A stretch of DNA of 64,000 nucleotides, from assembly GCF_018448905.1 (NCBI RefSeq), contig NZ_RCWA01000005.1:62001-126000 (forward strand), read 5' to 3'. The notes below the pieces were generated by a model. The model was not told the origin of the DNA and did no database searches. It worked only from the letters and a program-made list of their open reading frames with translations. Made by a program: the position numbers and the translations under genes. This DNA is from Photorhabdus heterorhabditis (GTDB lineage: Bacteria > Pseudomonadota > Gammaproteobacteria > Enterobacterales > Enterobacteriaceae). How positions within the stretch are numbered: the stretch's first letter is position 1; the number at the start of each line of letters is the position of its first letter. This document shows positions 29,591-40,266 of the stretch, in pieces.

Positions 29591-32500
29591 TTAGTGAGAT
29601 TCTGATGCTGGTTCAATCTCCTCTGCTTTCTTACTGAAACGTCGTTTGATAACCACAAAGAATACCGGTACGAAAAAGATAGCTAGCGAAGTAGCGGCAA
29701 TCATTCCACCTAATACCCCGGTACCTACTGCGTTTTGAGAGCCGGAACCTGCTCCGTTACTCAGTACCAGAGGGATGACACCCAGCATAAATGCCAATGA
29801 TGTCATCAGAATAGGACGAAGACGCATTCTTACTGCATCTAACGTAGCTTCTATCAGCCCTTTGCCTTCTTTTTCCATCAAATCCTTAGCAAATTCAACG
29901 ATTAGGATTGCATTTTTTGCTGACAAGCCGATGGTGGTTAACAAGCCAACTTTGAAATAAACGTCGTTATCGAGATCTCGGAATGTCGTTGCTAACAAAG
30001 CTCCAATGATACCCAATGGCACTACCAACATGACTGAGAATGGAATTGACCAGCTTTCATACAGTGCAGCTAGGCAGAGGAATACCACTATCAATGACAA
30101 TGCATACAGAGCAGGCGCCTGATTACCTGACAGGCGTTCTTGATAAGACATACCTGTCCAGTCAAAACCGATGCCATTTGGTAATTGGGATGCCAATTCT
30201 TCCATCAAGGCCATTGCATCACCAGTACTTTTGCCTGGAGCTGCTTCACCTAGAATTTCCATTGATGGTAGACCGTTATAGCGCTCCAAACGTGGTGAGC
30301 CATACGACCATGGTTCTTTAGACGTATCTGCAAAGGCAGAGAATGGAACCATTTCACCTTGTTTGTTACGGACATATAGTTTGTAGATGTCACTTGGCAG
30401 CATACGATAAGGTGCTTCTGACTGAACGTAAACTTTTTTGACACGACCACGGTCGATAAAGTCGTTTACATAGTGGCTACCAAACATCGTGCTTAGCGTT
30501 GAATTGATATCAGAGATGGAAACACCTAAAGCTTCAGCCTTTTCCTGATCAATCCTAACCCGATATTGAGGAGTATCTTCCTGACCATTAGGGCGAACAC
30601 CTACTAACATATCTGGGCGTTGTTGTATCATGCCAAGCAATTGGTTACGGGCTTCGGTCAGTTTGTCATGCCCAAGGTTTGCTTTGTCCATTAATTCGAA
30701 ATCAAAACCGGTTGCTGAGCCTAACTCTACGATTGCAGGGACGTTAAACGCAAAAACCATGCCTTCTTTGATTTGCTGGAAGTGAGCACTTGCCCTGGCA
30801 ACAATAGCAGGTACTTTATTTTCAGAGCCAGGACGCTCACTCCAGTCTTTCAGGCTCATAAATGCCAGACCGGTATTTTGCCCCTGACCATTGAAACCAA
30901 AGCCATTTACTGTAAATACAGAAACTACACGATCTTTTTCTTCTGTACGGAAATAGTGACTTACTTTATCCAAAACTTTCTGTGTCTGTTCTTGTGTTGC
31001 ACCTGCTGGCAATTGAACCATTGTCAACAATACGCCTTGATCTTCTTCAGGAAGGAAAGAAGATGGCAGACGAGTAAACATGACAGCCATACCCGCAACC
31101 AGCAATACATAAATCACCAAATAACGGCCTGTATTGCGTAGAATGCGGCCGACACTGTCAGTGTAGTGGTGGGTACTTTTATCAAACATTCGGTTAAACC
31201 AGCCAAAGATTCCGGTTTGTTTACCGTGGCTACCTTTAGCAACTGGTTTCAGCATGGTAGCACACAGAGCAGGCGTCAGGATTAATGCTACTAATACAGA
31301 CAGTACCATTGAAGATACGATGGTGATTGAGAACTGACGATAAATTGCACCGGTTGAGCCGCCAAAGAAAGCCATTGGAACAAATACGGCAGACAGTACC
31401 ATAGCGATACCAACCAAGGCGCTTTGGATTTGCCCCATTGATTTCTTGGTTGCTTCTTTCGGCGATAGTCCTTCTTCTTGCATAACGCGTTCAACGTTTT
31501 CTACAACAACAATGGCATCATCTACCAGTAAGCCAATGGCGAGTACCATAGCGAACATGGTCAATGTATTTATTGAATAGCCAAATGCGGCGAGTATCGC
31601 AAATGTTCCCAACAATACGACTGGGACCGCAATGGTAGGAATAAGTGTTGCGCGGAAGTTTTGCAAGAATAGATACATTACCACGAACACCAGCATAATG
31701 GCTTCAACTAGTGTTTTTACTACTTCGTTAATAGAAATTTTAACAAATGGGGTGGTGTCATATGGATATACGATTTTCAGCCCGTGAGGGAAGAACGGTT
31801 CCATATTTTTTAGGGCTTCTTTTACCGCTTTAGATGTATCCAGAGCGTTAGCACCTGTTGCTAGTTTGATACCGATACCCGCAGCAGGTTTGCCGTTAAA
31901 GCGGCCAATGAGGTTGTAGTTTTCTGCACCTAGCTCCACTTTTGCTACATCTTTCAGACGGATCTGAGAACCGTCTGTATTGATACGTAGAAGAATATTA
32001 CTGAACTCTTCAGGTGAAGTCAGGCGGGTTTGGGCAATAATTGAAGCATTCAACCGTTGACCTGGAACTGGGGGAGTTCCCCCTAATTGGCCGGCTGCTA
32101 TCTGATTATTTTGTGCTTTAATTGCATTTATTACATCCAGAGTCGTCATTTTGTAGTTAATGAGCTTGTCTGGATTCAACCAAATACGCATGGCATATTG
32201 GTTACCGAATAGCATTGCATCACCTACACCAGTTACACGGCTCAGAGGATCTTTAATGTTTGCACCTACATAGTCAGAGATATCTTCCTGAGACATGGTT
32301 CCATCTTCAGAGGTGAATCCTGTGACCATCAGGAAGGCGTTGGTGGACTTATCAACACGTATCCCTTGCTGCTGTACTTCCTGAGGTAACAGAGGCATAG
32401 CCAGTTGCAGTTTGTTTTGTACCTGTACCTGTGCAATATCAGGGTTAGTGCCTGCTTCAAAGGTTAGTGTAATGTTCATGTTCCCAGCAGAGTCACTGTC

Positions 32501-32740
32501 GGAAGACATATAAACCAAGTTATCGATACCATTCATATTTTGTTCGATAACTTGGGTAACTGTGTTTTGCACAGTAGTCGCATCAGCACCGGGATAAGTT
32601 GCGGAGATAGAAATCGCCGGTGGTGCGATAGTAGGGTACTGCGCCACAGGTAATTTTATAATTGCCAGCAGCCCAGCCAGCATGGTGATGATTGCGATTA
32701 CCCATGCAAATATTGGCCGATCTATAAAAAACTTAGGCAT
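29591..32740 (-). CDS. acrB: AcrB, RND multidrug efflux pump
   Basis: Inner-membrane proton/drug antiporter working with AcrA and TolC. 1,049 residues, the same as E. coli AcrB, starting [17 protein letters not shown]. The proton-relay Asp pair is in [15 protein letters not shown] (about residues 407-408). Two large periplasmic loops and twelve membrane helices are intact. It starts 18 bases after acrA. Confidence 0.98.
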   Translation of the reverse strand: MPKFFIDRPIFAWVIAIITMLAGLLAIIKLPVAQYPTIAPPAISISATYPGADATTVQNTVTQVIEQNMNGIDNLVYMSSDSDSAGNMNITLTFEAGTNPDIAQVQVQNKLQLAMPLLPQEVQQQGIRVDKSTNAFLMVTGFTSEDGTMSQEDISDYVGANIKDPLSRVTGVGDAMLFGNQYAMRIWLNPDKLINYKMTTLDVINAIKAQNNQIAAGQLGGTPPVPGQRLNASIIAQTRLTSPEEFSNILLRINTDGSQIRLKDVAKVELGAENYNLIGRFNGKPAAGIGIKLATGANALDTSKAVKEALKNMEPFFPHGLKIVYPYDTTPFVKISINEVVKTLVEAIMLVFVVMYLFLQNFRATLIPTIAVPVVLLGTFAILAAFGYSINTLTMFAMVLAIGLLVDDAIVVVENVERVMQEEGLSPKEATKKSMGQIQSALVGIAMVLSAVFVPMAFFGGSTGAIYRQFSITIVSSMVLSVLVALILTPALCATMLKPVAKGSHGKQTGIFGWFNRMFDKSTHHYTDSVGRILRNTGRYLVIYVLLVAGMAVMFTRLPSSFLPEEDQGVLLTMVQLPAGATQEQTQKVLDKVSHYFRTEEKDRVVSVFTVNGFGFNGQGQNTGLAFMSLKDWSERPGSENKVPAIVARASAHFQQIKEGMVFAFNVPAIVELGSATGFDFELMDKANLGHDKLTEARNQLLGMIQQRPDMLVGVRPNGQEDTPQYRVRIDQEKAEALGVSISDINSTLSTMFGSHYVNDFIDRGRVKKVYVQSEAPYRMLPSDIYKLYVRNKQGEMVPFSAFADTSKEPWSYGSPRLERYNGLPSMEILGEAAPGKSTGDAMALMEELASQLPNGIGFDWTGMSYQERLSGNQAPALYALSLIVVFLCLAALYESWSIPFSVMLVVPLGIIGALLATTFRDLDNDVYFKVGLLTTIGLSAKNAILIVEFAKDLMEKEGKGLIEATLDAVRMRLRPILMTSLAFMLGVIPLVLSNGAGSGSQNAVGTGVLGGMIAATSLAIFFVPVFFVVIKRRFSKKAEEIEPASESH

Positions 32741-32758
32741 GAATCACCGACTCCTTAA

Positions 32759-33952
32759 TTAAGACTTTTTCGCAGGCTCAGCCTGGTTTGCAGCAGGTTT
32801 TGCGTTTAAATCCACTTCTTCTGCTTTGACCGGTATACCGGGCTTAATTTTTTGTAAACCAGTGACGATAACCCGATCACCTGTTTTCAGGCCGGAAGTT
32901 ACTAGCCATTTATCACCAATAGCTTGATTTGCAGTGATAATGCGTAGTTCGACATTTTCACCTTTACCAACTACCATGACGCTAGCTTCGCCACGAGGTG
33001 TACGGGTAACTCCTTGTTGGGGAACCAATATTGAGTCATGACGAACACCATCTTCCAGTTTTGCACGAACAAACATACCTGGCAGTAATTCTTCTTTCGG
33101 ATTAGGGAATACTGCACGGATATTAATAGAACCCGTTGTTTCATCTACCGTAATATCGGAGAATTCCAGATAGCCTGTTTCACTGTATTCTTTACCGTTT
33201 TCCATGATCAGATGAACTTTAGGTTTACTGTTCTCTTTCAGCACAATACCTTTGGCGATTTCATTTTTGAGGCGCAGATAATCATCGCTTGACTGAGTAA
33301 CATCCACATAAATTGGGTCCAACTGTTGAATAGTCGTCAGTGCTGTTGGTTGACCAACAGAGACCAGAGCACCCTCTGTAATAGTCGATTTGCCGGAGCG
33401 GCCACTAATCGGTGCGGTCACTTTAGTATAGGCCAAATTGATACGGGCAGTTTCTACAGCCGCTTTTGCTGCCTGTACTGCTGCATTCGCCTGTGCATAA
33501 TCAGCATTGGCTTTATCAAACTCCTGTTGACTAATGTAGTTTGTTCCTAACAGTGGCTTATAGCGGTTTACTGTCAGGCGCGCAATCTCTGCATTAGCTT
33601 GAGCTTTTGCTAAGTCAGCTTTTGCACTGTCATAGGCAGCTTGGTAAGTCGCTGGATCTATTTGGTATAAGGATGTCCCTGTTTTTACATCGCTTCCTTC
33701 TTCATAATTGCGTTGCAGAATGATACCACCTACTTGCGGACGGACTTCTGCAATACGGAAAGCTGATGTTCGGCCTGGTAGTTCGGTCGTGACCATCAGA
33801 GGTTCAGTTTTCAGCGTCACGATACCGACTTCAGGAGCCTGTTGGTTCCCAGCAGCTTGCTGAGAGTCTTTGTCGTTACATCCTGAAAGAGCTAAGCTGC
33901 CTGAGAGTACCAGTACTGTAGCCAGAGGCAAAACTCCCCTGTTTGTTCGCAT
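32759..33952 (-). CDS. acrA: AcrA, periplasmic adaptor of the AcrAB-TolC pump
   Basis: 397-residue lipoprotein membrane-fusion protein. The lipobox is LALSGC with lipidated Cys25. Lipoyl halves (AFRIAEVRPQVGGIILQRNYEEGSDV and the matching later NLAYTKVTAPISG) flank the alpha-hairpin that contacts TolC. It is transcribed divergently from acrR. Confidence 0.98.
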   Translation of the reverse strand: MRTNRGVLPLATVLVLSGSLALSGCNDKDSQQAAGNQQAPEVGIVTLKTEPLMVTTELPGRTSAFRIAEVRPQVGGIILQRNYEEGSDVKTGTSLYQIDPATYQAAYDSAKADLAKAQANAEIARLTVNRYKPLLGTNYISQQEFDKANADYAQANAAVQAAKAAVETARINLAYTKVTAPISGRSGKSTITEGALVSVGQPTALTTIQQLDPIYVDVTQSSDDYLRLKNEIAKGIVLKENSKPKVHLIMENGKEYSETGYLEFSDITVDETTGSINIRAVFPNPKEELLPGMFVRAKLEDGVRHDSILVPQQGVTRTPRGEASVMVVGKGENVELRIITANQAIGDKWLVTSGLKTGDRVIVTGLQKIKPGIPVKAEEVDLNAKPAANQAEPAKKS

Positions 33953-34034
33953 AAGTAAACCTCAATATTTTTAAATGTTAATCTTTCAATCCGTAAAACC
34001 ATTACTCCATTGATAACAGCATGCTATAATACAA

Positions 34035-34052
34035 ACATACATGAATGTATGT
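34035..34052. promoter_or_regulatory. AcrR operator palindrome in the acrA-acrR intergenic region
   Basis: ACATACAT-GA-ATGTATGT is a perfect 8+8 inverted repeat, 29 bases before acrR. It closely resembles the E. coli AcrR operator built on TACATACATT...AATGTATGTA. Its place suggests AcrR represses both itself and acrAB. Confidence 0.85.
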
Positions 34053-34081
34053 AAATCAACTTCAGGCTAAAAACAGAGTAT

Positions 34082-34723
34082 ATGGCACGAAAAACTAAAC
34101 AACAGGCTGAGGAGACCCGGCAACAGATTATAGACGCGGCTATAAAAGAGTTCTCTGAGCGTGGTGTCTCGGCTACTTCACTGACAGATATTGCCACAGC
34201 GGCTGGGGTAACCCGAGGAGCAATTTACTGGCACTTTAAAAATAAAGTAGACCTGTTTTCTGAAGCTTGTAAAATGTCAGATTCTAAGATTGATGAATTA
34301 GAAAAAGAGTATCAAGCAAAATATTCTAATAATCCACTCCTGATTTTAAGAACTTTCATAATTCATATTTTGACGTCGGTTGTTGACGATCCGAAAAGTC
34401 GACTATTGATGGAGATTTTTTTCCACAAATGTGAGTTTGTTGGTGAAATGTCTGCCTTGGTGGAAGCTCGTCAGGAACTGTGTGTTGCAGACTATGTTCG
34501 TATTGAAGAGTCACTTTCTAATTGCATTGCATCAGGTCAGCTTCCTTATAATCTGAATCTGAGGCGAGCCGCTATCATGTTGAGAGGGTTGATAACCGGT
34601 TTGCTGGAGAATTGGTTGTTTGCACCAGATAGTTTTGATATTCAGAAAGAAGCTGAATTGTTAACGGATAGCTTTATCGATGTGCTTAAATATAGTGAGT
34701 ATATGAAAATTGTTGAAAAATGA
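34082..34723 (+). CDS. acrR: AcrR, TetR-family repressor of acrAB
   Basis: 213 residues. The N-terminal TetR HTH ([43 protein letters not shown]) is near-identical to E. coli AcrR and binds the palindrome in the divergent promoter region. The C-terminal ligand domain senses drugs. The E. coli neighbour mscK is not present downstream. Confidence 0.96.
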   Translation: MARKTKQQAEETRQQIIDAAIKEFSERGVSATSLTDIATAAGVTRGAIYWHFKNKVDLFSEACKMSDSKIDELEKEYQAKYSNNPLLILRTFIIHILTSVVDDPKSRLLMEIFFHKCEFVGEMSALVEARQELCVADYVRIEESLSNCIASGQLPYNLNLRRAAIMLRGLITGLLENWLFAPDSFDIQKEAELLTDSFIDVLKYSEYMKIVEK

Positions 34724-35130
34724 AGAATCAGAATATAGAGGAATTCTATTTTGGTAATTGCTTAATAGCTTGGCTAATGGTCAAAAGTCATTATCTTGTG
34801 CTCTTCGTTTATCTATAAAAAGAACAATACCTAGAAGCTGGCCCAAAGTTATATCTAATATCAGATACTATTGCTACTAGCCTTAAGAGTGTAACCCTAA
34901 GGAAAGTTATAACCTAAAGCAAATTCTGGAGATTCTGACTGTGCAAAATATACCGGAAGAATTCAGCAAGACTGATACAGATGTTTGTGATACCAGCGAA
35001 TTGAAATTGGTTGATGGTGCTGAAATCAGTACATTGGTTGAGATTGCCTGGTAGGTTTTGCGATCAGGCATAGTTCTGAGTTGATACAGCATTACGTAGT
35101 TGGTCGGTAACTTTTGAGGGATAACTATCT
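34724..35130. other. Intergenic region where E. coli carries mscK; holds one small ORF
   Basis: No mscK-like sequence is visible. The only candidate is a 37-codon ORF at 34941-35054 described separately. The rest is AT-rich and shows no protein homology I recognise. Confidence 0.55.
34941..35054 (+). CDS. Possible small ORF of 37 residues, function unknown
   Basis: GTG start at 34941 with GGAG 9 bases upstream; product MQNIPEEFSKTDTDVCDTSE at its start, acidic, with one Cys and ending EIAW. The frame stays open upstream to a stop at 34884, so it could also be the C-terminal remnant of a longer lost gene. I do not recognise a family. It lies 76 bases before bioM on the same strand. Confidence 0.3.
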   Translation: MQNIPEEFSKTDTDVCDTSELKLVDGAEISTLVEIAW

Positions 35131-35805
35131 ATGCTGGAAATACAAAATGTAACGCATGCCTACGGCCAGCGTGTGATATTAAAAGACTTAAATTTGCAGC
35201 TGAAGGAAAAAAGAATTGCCATCATAGGTAGTAACGGCTGTGGCAAGAGTACATTCGTGCGTCTTCTCAATGGATTATTGGTACCGAAAAGTGGTGATGT
35301 TCTGGTGGATGGTTTGAACACTAGAACAGATGGTAAAGCGATCCGGCGCAAGGTCGGCTTTGTATTCCAGAATCCTGACAATCAGATCGTTTTTCCCGTT
35401 GTTGAAGAGGATTTGGCCTTTGGAATGAAAAATCTCGGTTTTACCAAAGACACGATTCAGCAGAGAATTCAGGAGACACTTTCACGATATGATTTACTTC
35501 AGTTTAGGGGGCATCCTGCCCATCTTTTAAGTGGCGGTCAGAAACAACTCCTTGCAATCTCAGGTGTTCTTGTGATGGACCCCGCTTACATAATTTTCGA
35601 TGAGCCTACAACTTTGCTTGATTTGAGAAATAAGCGCCGTGTTGCCGAAGCAATCGATAACTTATCTCAAACTGTGATTGTGGTATCTCATGACCTTGAG
35701 TTTTTGGCGGGGTTTGATCGCGTACTTGTTTTTGATGATGGTCAGGTGGTTGTCGATGACATTCCCACTATCGCTATTCCTGAATATATAAGGATGATGT
35801 CATGA
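35131..35805 (+). CDS. bioM: BioM, ATPase of an ECF-type biotin transporter
   Basis: 224-residue ABC ATPase of the CbiO/BioM group. Walker [10 protein letters not shown] at 33-41, Q-loop [12 protein letters not shown], signature LSGGQKQ at 133-139, Walker B IIFDEPT. It overlaps bioN (ATGA) and is followed by bioY, so the substrate is probably biotin. E. coli has no such gene here. Confidence 0.88.
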   Translation: MLEIQNVTHAYGQRVILKDLNLQLKEKRIAIIGSNGCGKSTFVRLLNGLLVPKSGDVLVDGLNTRTDGKAIRRKVGFVFQNPDNQIVFPVVEEDLAFGMKNLGFTKDTIQQRIQETLSRYDLLQFRGHPAHLLSGGQKQLLAISGVLVMDPAYIIFDEPTTLLDLRNKRRVAEAIDNLSQTVIVVSHDLEFLAGFDRVLVFDDGQVVVDDIPTIAIPEYIRMMS

Positions 35806-36431
35806 GTTTGTCTGGGTATGAGCATGGTTCATCATTTGTGCATCGAGCCAGCCCAGGGCTCAAGATTGTTTCTTTGATTATTTTGGGAACATTACTTTTC
35901 GTTGTTCCGCGTATTGAGCTTTCAGTTGCAGCTTTGGCAGGCATCATACTTTTATATTTGTTAGCCAGAATCTCATTGAAAACAGCTTGGGCGCAACTGC
36001 GGCCTGCTATATGGGTTCTGTTACTTATTTTTATCGTCCAAGTGTTTTTGCATCATTGGACTGTTGGTGTTCTTGTGGTAGTTCGCCTTGTTTCACTTTT
36101 GCTGCTGGCTTCGTTGGTTACTTTCACTACTCGTACCTCTGATATGATTGACGCATTGGAAAAGGGTTTTGGGTGGTTGTACTATTTTGGTGTTAATCCT
36201 GGAAAAGTGAGCTTGGCATTATCGCTTGCTTTACGATTTATCCCTGTTCTAGCGTCAATTACAGGGGAGGTACGGGAAGCGCAGAAGGCAAGAGGTCTTG
36301 ACAAGAGTGTCATAGCAATTGCGGTGCCCGTTATTGTAAGAACGCTTAAGATGGCAGATGATATCTCCGCTGCTATCGACGCCCGCTCCTATGATCCCGG
36401 GTTTGAGAAAAAAAAATCAAACAGTAAATAA
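35802..36431 (+). CDS. bioN: BioN, transmembrane (T) component of the ECF biotin transporter
   Basis: 209-residue membrane protein of the CbiQ/BioN family, with several helices and the coupling motif AQKARGLD (after GEVRE) that contacts the ATPases; a second ARS-type motif ([11 protein letters not shown]) lies near the C-terminus. Starts four bases inside bioM. Confidence 0.88.
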   Translation: MSLSGYEHGSSFVHRASPGLKIVSLIILGTLLFVVPRIELSVAALAGIILLYLLARISLKTAWAQLRPAIWVLLLIFIVQVFLHHWTVGVLVVVRLVSLLLLASLVTFTTRTSDMIDALEKGFGWLYYFGVNPGKVSLALSLALRFIPVLASITGEVREAQKARGLDKSVIAIAVPVIVRTLKMADDISAAIDARSYDPGFEKKKSNSK

Positions 36432-36470
36432 AGCACAATTTGTAGCCTTATCGAAAAGAAAGAGGATCAA

Positions 36471-37019
36471 ATGTCCACGAAAGATATTGTTTATATCGCA
36501 TTATTTGCTGCACTAACCGCAGCGCTGGGTTTATTTCCACCATTAGCACTTCCTGTTGTGGGCGTTCCGATAACGGCTCAATCAATGGGAGCGATGCTCG
36601 CTGGTGCTATTGTTGGTGCAAAACGCGGGGGATTAGCATTGCTGCTTTTTTGTGTGCTCGTTGCAATTGGATTACCGGTAATGGCTGGAGGTATGGGGGG
36701 ATTTGGGGTATTTCTCAGTCCGAGTGGTGGTTTTGTTTTGGCATGGCCGATTGCAGCTTTTGTCATCGGCTATTTGTATGAACAGAATCTTGCAAAGCTG
36801 AATGTTTTTAAAGAATCTGGATTTCTTGCCTTTGGTGGGATAGTGCTTGTTTACGTGATTGGCATTCCATGGGTTGCAGTATTTGCCAATATCAACCTTT
36901 GGCAAGCAACCGTAGGTTCGGTTGGATTCATACCAGGAGATATTATCAAAGTCATATTGGTTATCTTGATTGCTAAAACTGTTCGTCGGGCTTACCCCAC
37001 TCATGAGTCACATTTTTAA
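36471..37019 (+). CDS. bioY: BioY, biotin-binding S component
   Basis: 182-residue membrane protein of the BioY family. It has the N-terminal region with ALGLFPPLALPVVGVPITAQ, the conserved GAKRGGLALLLFCVLVAIGLPV and the GGFVLAWPIAAFVIGYLYE segment. It supplies biotin specificity to BioMN. The gene is 39 bases after bioN; its end overlaps the convergent exporter gene by 4 bases. Confidence 0.9.
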   Translation: MSTKDIVYIALFAALTAALGLFPPLALPVVGVPITAQSMGAMLAGAIVGAKRGGLALLLFCVLVAIGLPVMAGGMGGFGVFLSPSGGFVLAWPIAAFVIGYLYEQNLAKLNVFKESGFLAFGGIVLVYVIGIPWVAVFANINLWQATVGSVGFIPGDIIKVILVILIAKTVRRAYPTHESHF

Positions 37020-37921
37020 ACGTTGGTCTTTGTGACTGGTTGATACTTGGTTGTGAGCACCCAATAGTTGCCGCTAAGAGTCATCATTGTACCGATGATG
37101 GCCCAGATAGTTGGACGATAGCCTTCTGTCACGCTGGAGATGGCTAATGCGACAAGTGGAACGAGAAGCATCGTATAAGCTCCTCGTTCTGCACCCAAAC
37201 GGCCAACAACAGCGAAATAAGTTGTGTATCCAATCACAGAAGGAAACAGGATCAAATAGCATAGAGATGCTACATAGACTGGTGACGGATCAAAACCAAA
37301 TGTCTGCTTGGTTAATAAAGCATAGCTGAGCAGGAATATAGCGCCATATCCCATAGAAATACCGGTCATTGGTAGAACAGTGATACCTTTTCTTTGTAAT
37401 TGAACTGCGGAAATGTTGGCGAATGAGAACGCGAGAGTTGCGGAGATGGCATAACCGAATCCCACCCAATTCCACTCATTATTAAAAAATTCTGGACTGA
37501 AGACTAAAATTATCCCTGCCAGACCGACTAGCGCACCTACCAGAACTGTTCGTGAAGTTGATTGTCGCAGGAAGAGAGTGGTATTCACGGAATTGAATAA
37601 TATGACTAAAGAGTAGGTGAGAGCGATTAAACCGGTGGTGATCAAGGCCGCAGCTTTGTAAATTAGTAAGAATGCAACAGCAAATCCGCACGCTCCGAGC
37701 GAAGCGAAGGAAAGGTGATCGCGCCAGGTATATGTGAGTTTTTCCCGCGAAATTGCTGCTATCAGAAGTAACAATCCTGATGCACACCCAAAACGATAAA
37801 TCAGAGATATTACAGGTGAAACGTCAGTTAATTGCAGTTTTGCTGCATACCACGATGTTCCTCCCGTGATGATCGTCACGATGAACAGAACAGCAGTAGC
37901 GTAAGAAAAGGGCATCTTCAT
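37016..37921 (-). CDS. EamA/DMT-family membrane transporter
   Basis: 301 residues from the ATG at 37921, which has GGAG 7 bases upstream (a TTG at 37945 is the longer option). Ten predicted membrane helices in two EamA repeats (for example VGALVGLAGIILVFSPEF and IWAIIGTMMTLSGNYWV). DMT exporters often export amino acids or metabolites; the substrate is unknown. It lies 30 bases after the 2OG oxygenase gene on the same strand, so the two are probably one operon. Confidence 0.85.
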   Translation of the reverse strand: MKMPFSYATAVLFIVTIITGGTSWYAAKLQLTDVSPVISLIYRFGCASGLLLLIAAISREKLTYTWRDHLSFASLGACGFAVAFLLIYKAAALITTGLIALTYSLVILFNSVNTTLFLRQSTSRTVLVGALVGLAGIILVFSPEFFNNEWNWVGFGYAISATLAFSFANISAVQLQRKGITVLPMTGISMGYGAIFLLSYALLTKQTFGFDPSPVYVASLCYLILFPSVIGYTTYFAVVGRLGAERGAYTMLLVPLVALAISSVTEGYRPTIWAIIGTMMTLSGNYWVLTTKYQPVTKTNV

Positions 37922-37951
37922 GCTTAGACTCCAGCATCTTATCAAAATGCA

Positions 37952-38716
37952 TTACGACCATAGGATCAGATACTTCTCACTTAATAGACCGATGAAAGAG
38001 CCTGTGGCGATCCGATTGCCTCCCGCAGGCAAGACGATATGAGGATTACTAGTATTGAAAATGACGACGGAACCAACTTGAGGTTGGAAGGTAAAAGATT
38101 CGCAATCAACCAATAGAGAACTGTCATATGGCTTATATGTTTTATCTACGATGGTATTTTTGAATGGTTGATTATAGATCACAGTTTCTCCTCCTTGAGA
38201 GGGAGACGAAACATAGAGGTTCCAGGCAAGCTGGGTAGACACATCTCCGATAACTAGGTTTCCTTTCGCAAAAGTGGGTGCATAGTCTATATGCAAGTCA
38301 GAACCACCGGAGATAATGCGAACGATACCGGCAAAATAGGGACCTAATCCCGGCTCTTCTGCGACTGAAATGTTGAAATCTGTATCATGATCGATACATC
38401 GTATAAACCGATCGACTGGATCAAAAGCCTGATTGATGATTTGAGTACGTTCTTTCTCAGCTGCGCTGACTTGAGCAAAGTACTCTTCTTTGGGGCGGTT
38501 ACGATAATGAGCTAACGGATTTCCTAGGTAAAAACCCGGTCTCCCGAATTCATAAGGTTTTGCTTTCATACTCAGTATTGCAGTTGAAAGCTGTTCAGAT
38601 TCCTCTGTCGTTGCAAAATTATTTATTACTGCTGCTGGAATCTTGTTATCTATGAGTGCTTGCAAGCTTTCTGATGATAATTTGATAAGTTCGTTTGATA
38701 CCCACCTTGACAACAT
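37952..38716 (-). CDS. 2-oxoglutarate/Fe(II)-dependent oxygenase
   Basis: 254 residues from the ATG at 38716 (a TTG at 38725 is possible). Iron ligands are His142 and Asp144 (DLHIDYAP) and His226 (SNPHIVLP), with Arg235 (GGNRIATGSF) for 2-oxoglutarate, the complete HxD...H...R set of the jelly-roll fold. Such enzymes hydroxylate amino acids, peptides or small molecules. Here the gene pairs with an EamA exporter, which suggests a modified metabolite is made and exported. The substrate is unknown. Confidence 0.8.
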   Translation of the reverse strand: MLSRWVSNELIKLSSESLQALIDNKIPAAVINNFATTEESEQLSTAILSMKAKPYEFGRPGFYLGNPLAHYRNRPKEEYFAQVSAAEKERTQIINQAFDPVDRFIRCIDHDTDFNISVAEEPGLGPYFAGIVRIISGGSDLHIDYAPTFAKGNLVIGDVSTQLAWNLYVSSPSQGGETVIYNQPFKNTIVDKTYKPYDSSLLVDCESFTFQPQVGSVVIFNTSNPHIVLPAGGNRIATGSFIGLLSEKYLILWS

Positions 38717-38816
38717 GATAGCCAATTCCTAGTTTATTTTTTTATATTAGGAAAATTGATCATATAACACTGGTTGTATAATAATGCAACACTTGACCAT
38801 GTTCAGGAGCGCGATA

Positions 38817-39251
38817 ATGACAATATCTCTGAGAGGTCACCACCTTCTTTGTATTCTTACCTACGCCGGCAACGGATATTCCCCTAGTTTTATTGAAAAC
38901 TACAACAAAATTATTCCCCGAATTCGGGACGAAGACATCCTGATTGTGGCGGGGCCAGATGATATATGTATGCCTTTACTTGGAGAGGATGCCCCTCATT
39001 GTTTAGGAGAAAGTGTCATTATTCGGGATAGCCATGCTTTAGAAGCTGTTAGCACTCTTATGGGTTGGCCTGTCGAAATAGGTCATATATTAAGACTTGA
39101 TTCAGCCTATTTTAGACAGGCTCGATGGGCTTTCAGACGTGGGATTGTAAGGGCCGCCTGTGTAGGTTGTGAGTGGGAGCAACTTTGTACTCGAATTGCT
39201 GTTGATGATTATGCCTCAACGTTCCTAAAAGGAAGCGACGGGAAGAATTAA
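38817..39251 (+). CDS. DUF1284 family protein
   Basis: 144 residues from the ATG at 38817, which has GGAG 7 bases upstream; the ATG at 38784 is in frame but lacks such a site. The N-terminus MTISLRGHHLLCILTYAGNGYSPSF and the CVGCEWEQLC cysteine cluster are typical of DUF1284, a family with no firm function. Divergent from the oxygenase gene; they share a 100-base intergenic region. Confidence 0.8.
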   Translation: MTISLRGHHLLCILTYAGNGYSPSFIENYNKIIPRIRDEDILIVAGPDDICMPLLGEDAPHCLGESVIIRDSHALEAVSTLMGWPVEIGHILRLDSAYFRQARWAFRRGIVRAACVGCEWEQLCTRIAVDDYASTFLKGSDGKN

Positions 39252-39393
39252 AGGCGAAGTGAACACAAAGCCATTTGAAATGTTACAAAGGCTGAACTGG
39301 GAGTGTGTAAGAACCCATTAAGACTAATGCGGATCTTTTGTAGTATCGACGAGGTATCTATATCTATTGAGGTGTTTGGAGTAAATCACCTAA

Positions 39394-39558
39394 TTATTCA
39401 CTTGTAGATTGTGGTTGCTTCACTACCTTTGCTTGATAATCACGTTTGACTATTTCCAGTGCGGCGAGTGCAATTTCAGGAGTGATTTCATTACACTCCA
39501 GCAAATAGATTAGATCAACAGCAAGTTGAACTTCAGGCGGTGCGTGTTCGACAGACAT
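39394..39558 (-). CDS. rsmS: RsmS/YbaM small protein
   Basis: 54 residues from the ATG at 39558 (AGGA 7 bases upstream), starting MSVEHAPPEVQLAVDLIYLLE, matching E. coli YbaM in length and pattern; the longer in-frame start inside priC is not homologous. Described in soft-rot enterobacteria as a regulator of secondary metabolism; the mechanism is unclear. Downstream of priC. Confidence 0.9.
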   Translation of the reverse strand: MSVEHAPPEVQLAVDLIYLLECNEITPEIALAALEIVKRDYQAKVVKQPQSTSE

Positions 39559-39580
39559 AAAACATTCCTCATCTGAGTCG

Positions 39581-40123
39581 TTAATCTGTGTTCTCTTTAT
39601 ATTCGATTGATTTTTCAATTCGTATCATAGACTGGCGGCAACGTGCTAGTCTTCCTGCTAAGGCAGCAATTTCTTTTTGTACTTTTTGCTGATTACTAAG
39701 TGTAGTTTGTTGATTCAATCTTAGTTCTCTATCCTTGATCATTGCGAGTAGACGGCGTTCATAATCCTGATGCTCAGCGAGTTTATGATACAGGTCAGTA
39801 GCTTGTTGTTTGTGCTCGAACTGATTCTCTTTTTTTCTCAGAGACTGGGTAGATAATTCACGCTTTAATGCTTCTATTTGGCTCGTTAAACGTTCAGCCA
39901 GAAATGCGACTTGTTCTGTCTGGTTATCCTGAACACACTTTTTGAGTTGTTCCATGTTGTGCTTTACTTCTTGGAGATAGTCACGGAGCTTATCACTATG
40001 TCGGTTAAATAAAGCCTGATCAAACCGGGCAGTGGAAAATGGTGTGTTTGCTAGTGGAGCGATCTCTTTTGCCAGTATACCAACTTGTTTTTCGAGCAAA
40101 TTTAATAAATTTCGTGTACTCAT
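39581..40123 (-). CDS. priC: PriC, primosomal replication protein N''
   Basis: 180-residue helical protein used to reload DnaB at stalled forks. Starts MSTRNLLNLLEKQVGILAKEIAPLA and ends with the conserved GRLARCRQSMIRIEKSIEY. Divergent from apt. E. coli has ybaN between priC and apt; it is absent here. Confidence 0.93.
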   Translation of the reverse strand: MSTRNLLNLLEKQVGILAKEIAPLANTPFSTARFDQALFNRHSDKLRDYLQEVKHNMEQLKKCVQDNQTEQVAFLAERLTSQIEALKRELSTQSLRKKENQFEHKQQATDLYHKLAEHQDYERRLLAMIKDRELRLNQQTTLSNQQKVQKEIAALAGRLARCRQSMIRIEKSIEYKENTD

Positions 40124-40266
40124 TTATACCCTAAAGTGGTTATGTGTTGTGAAGCAGAATTGATTTTGAACGACAAAAAATAGGCTAATGAATGTTCATT
40201 GGTTGCTTTTTTCTATCAGTTTGCATAGATTTTAGCACCTTCGTGTTCTACTCACTGGCACCGATT

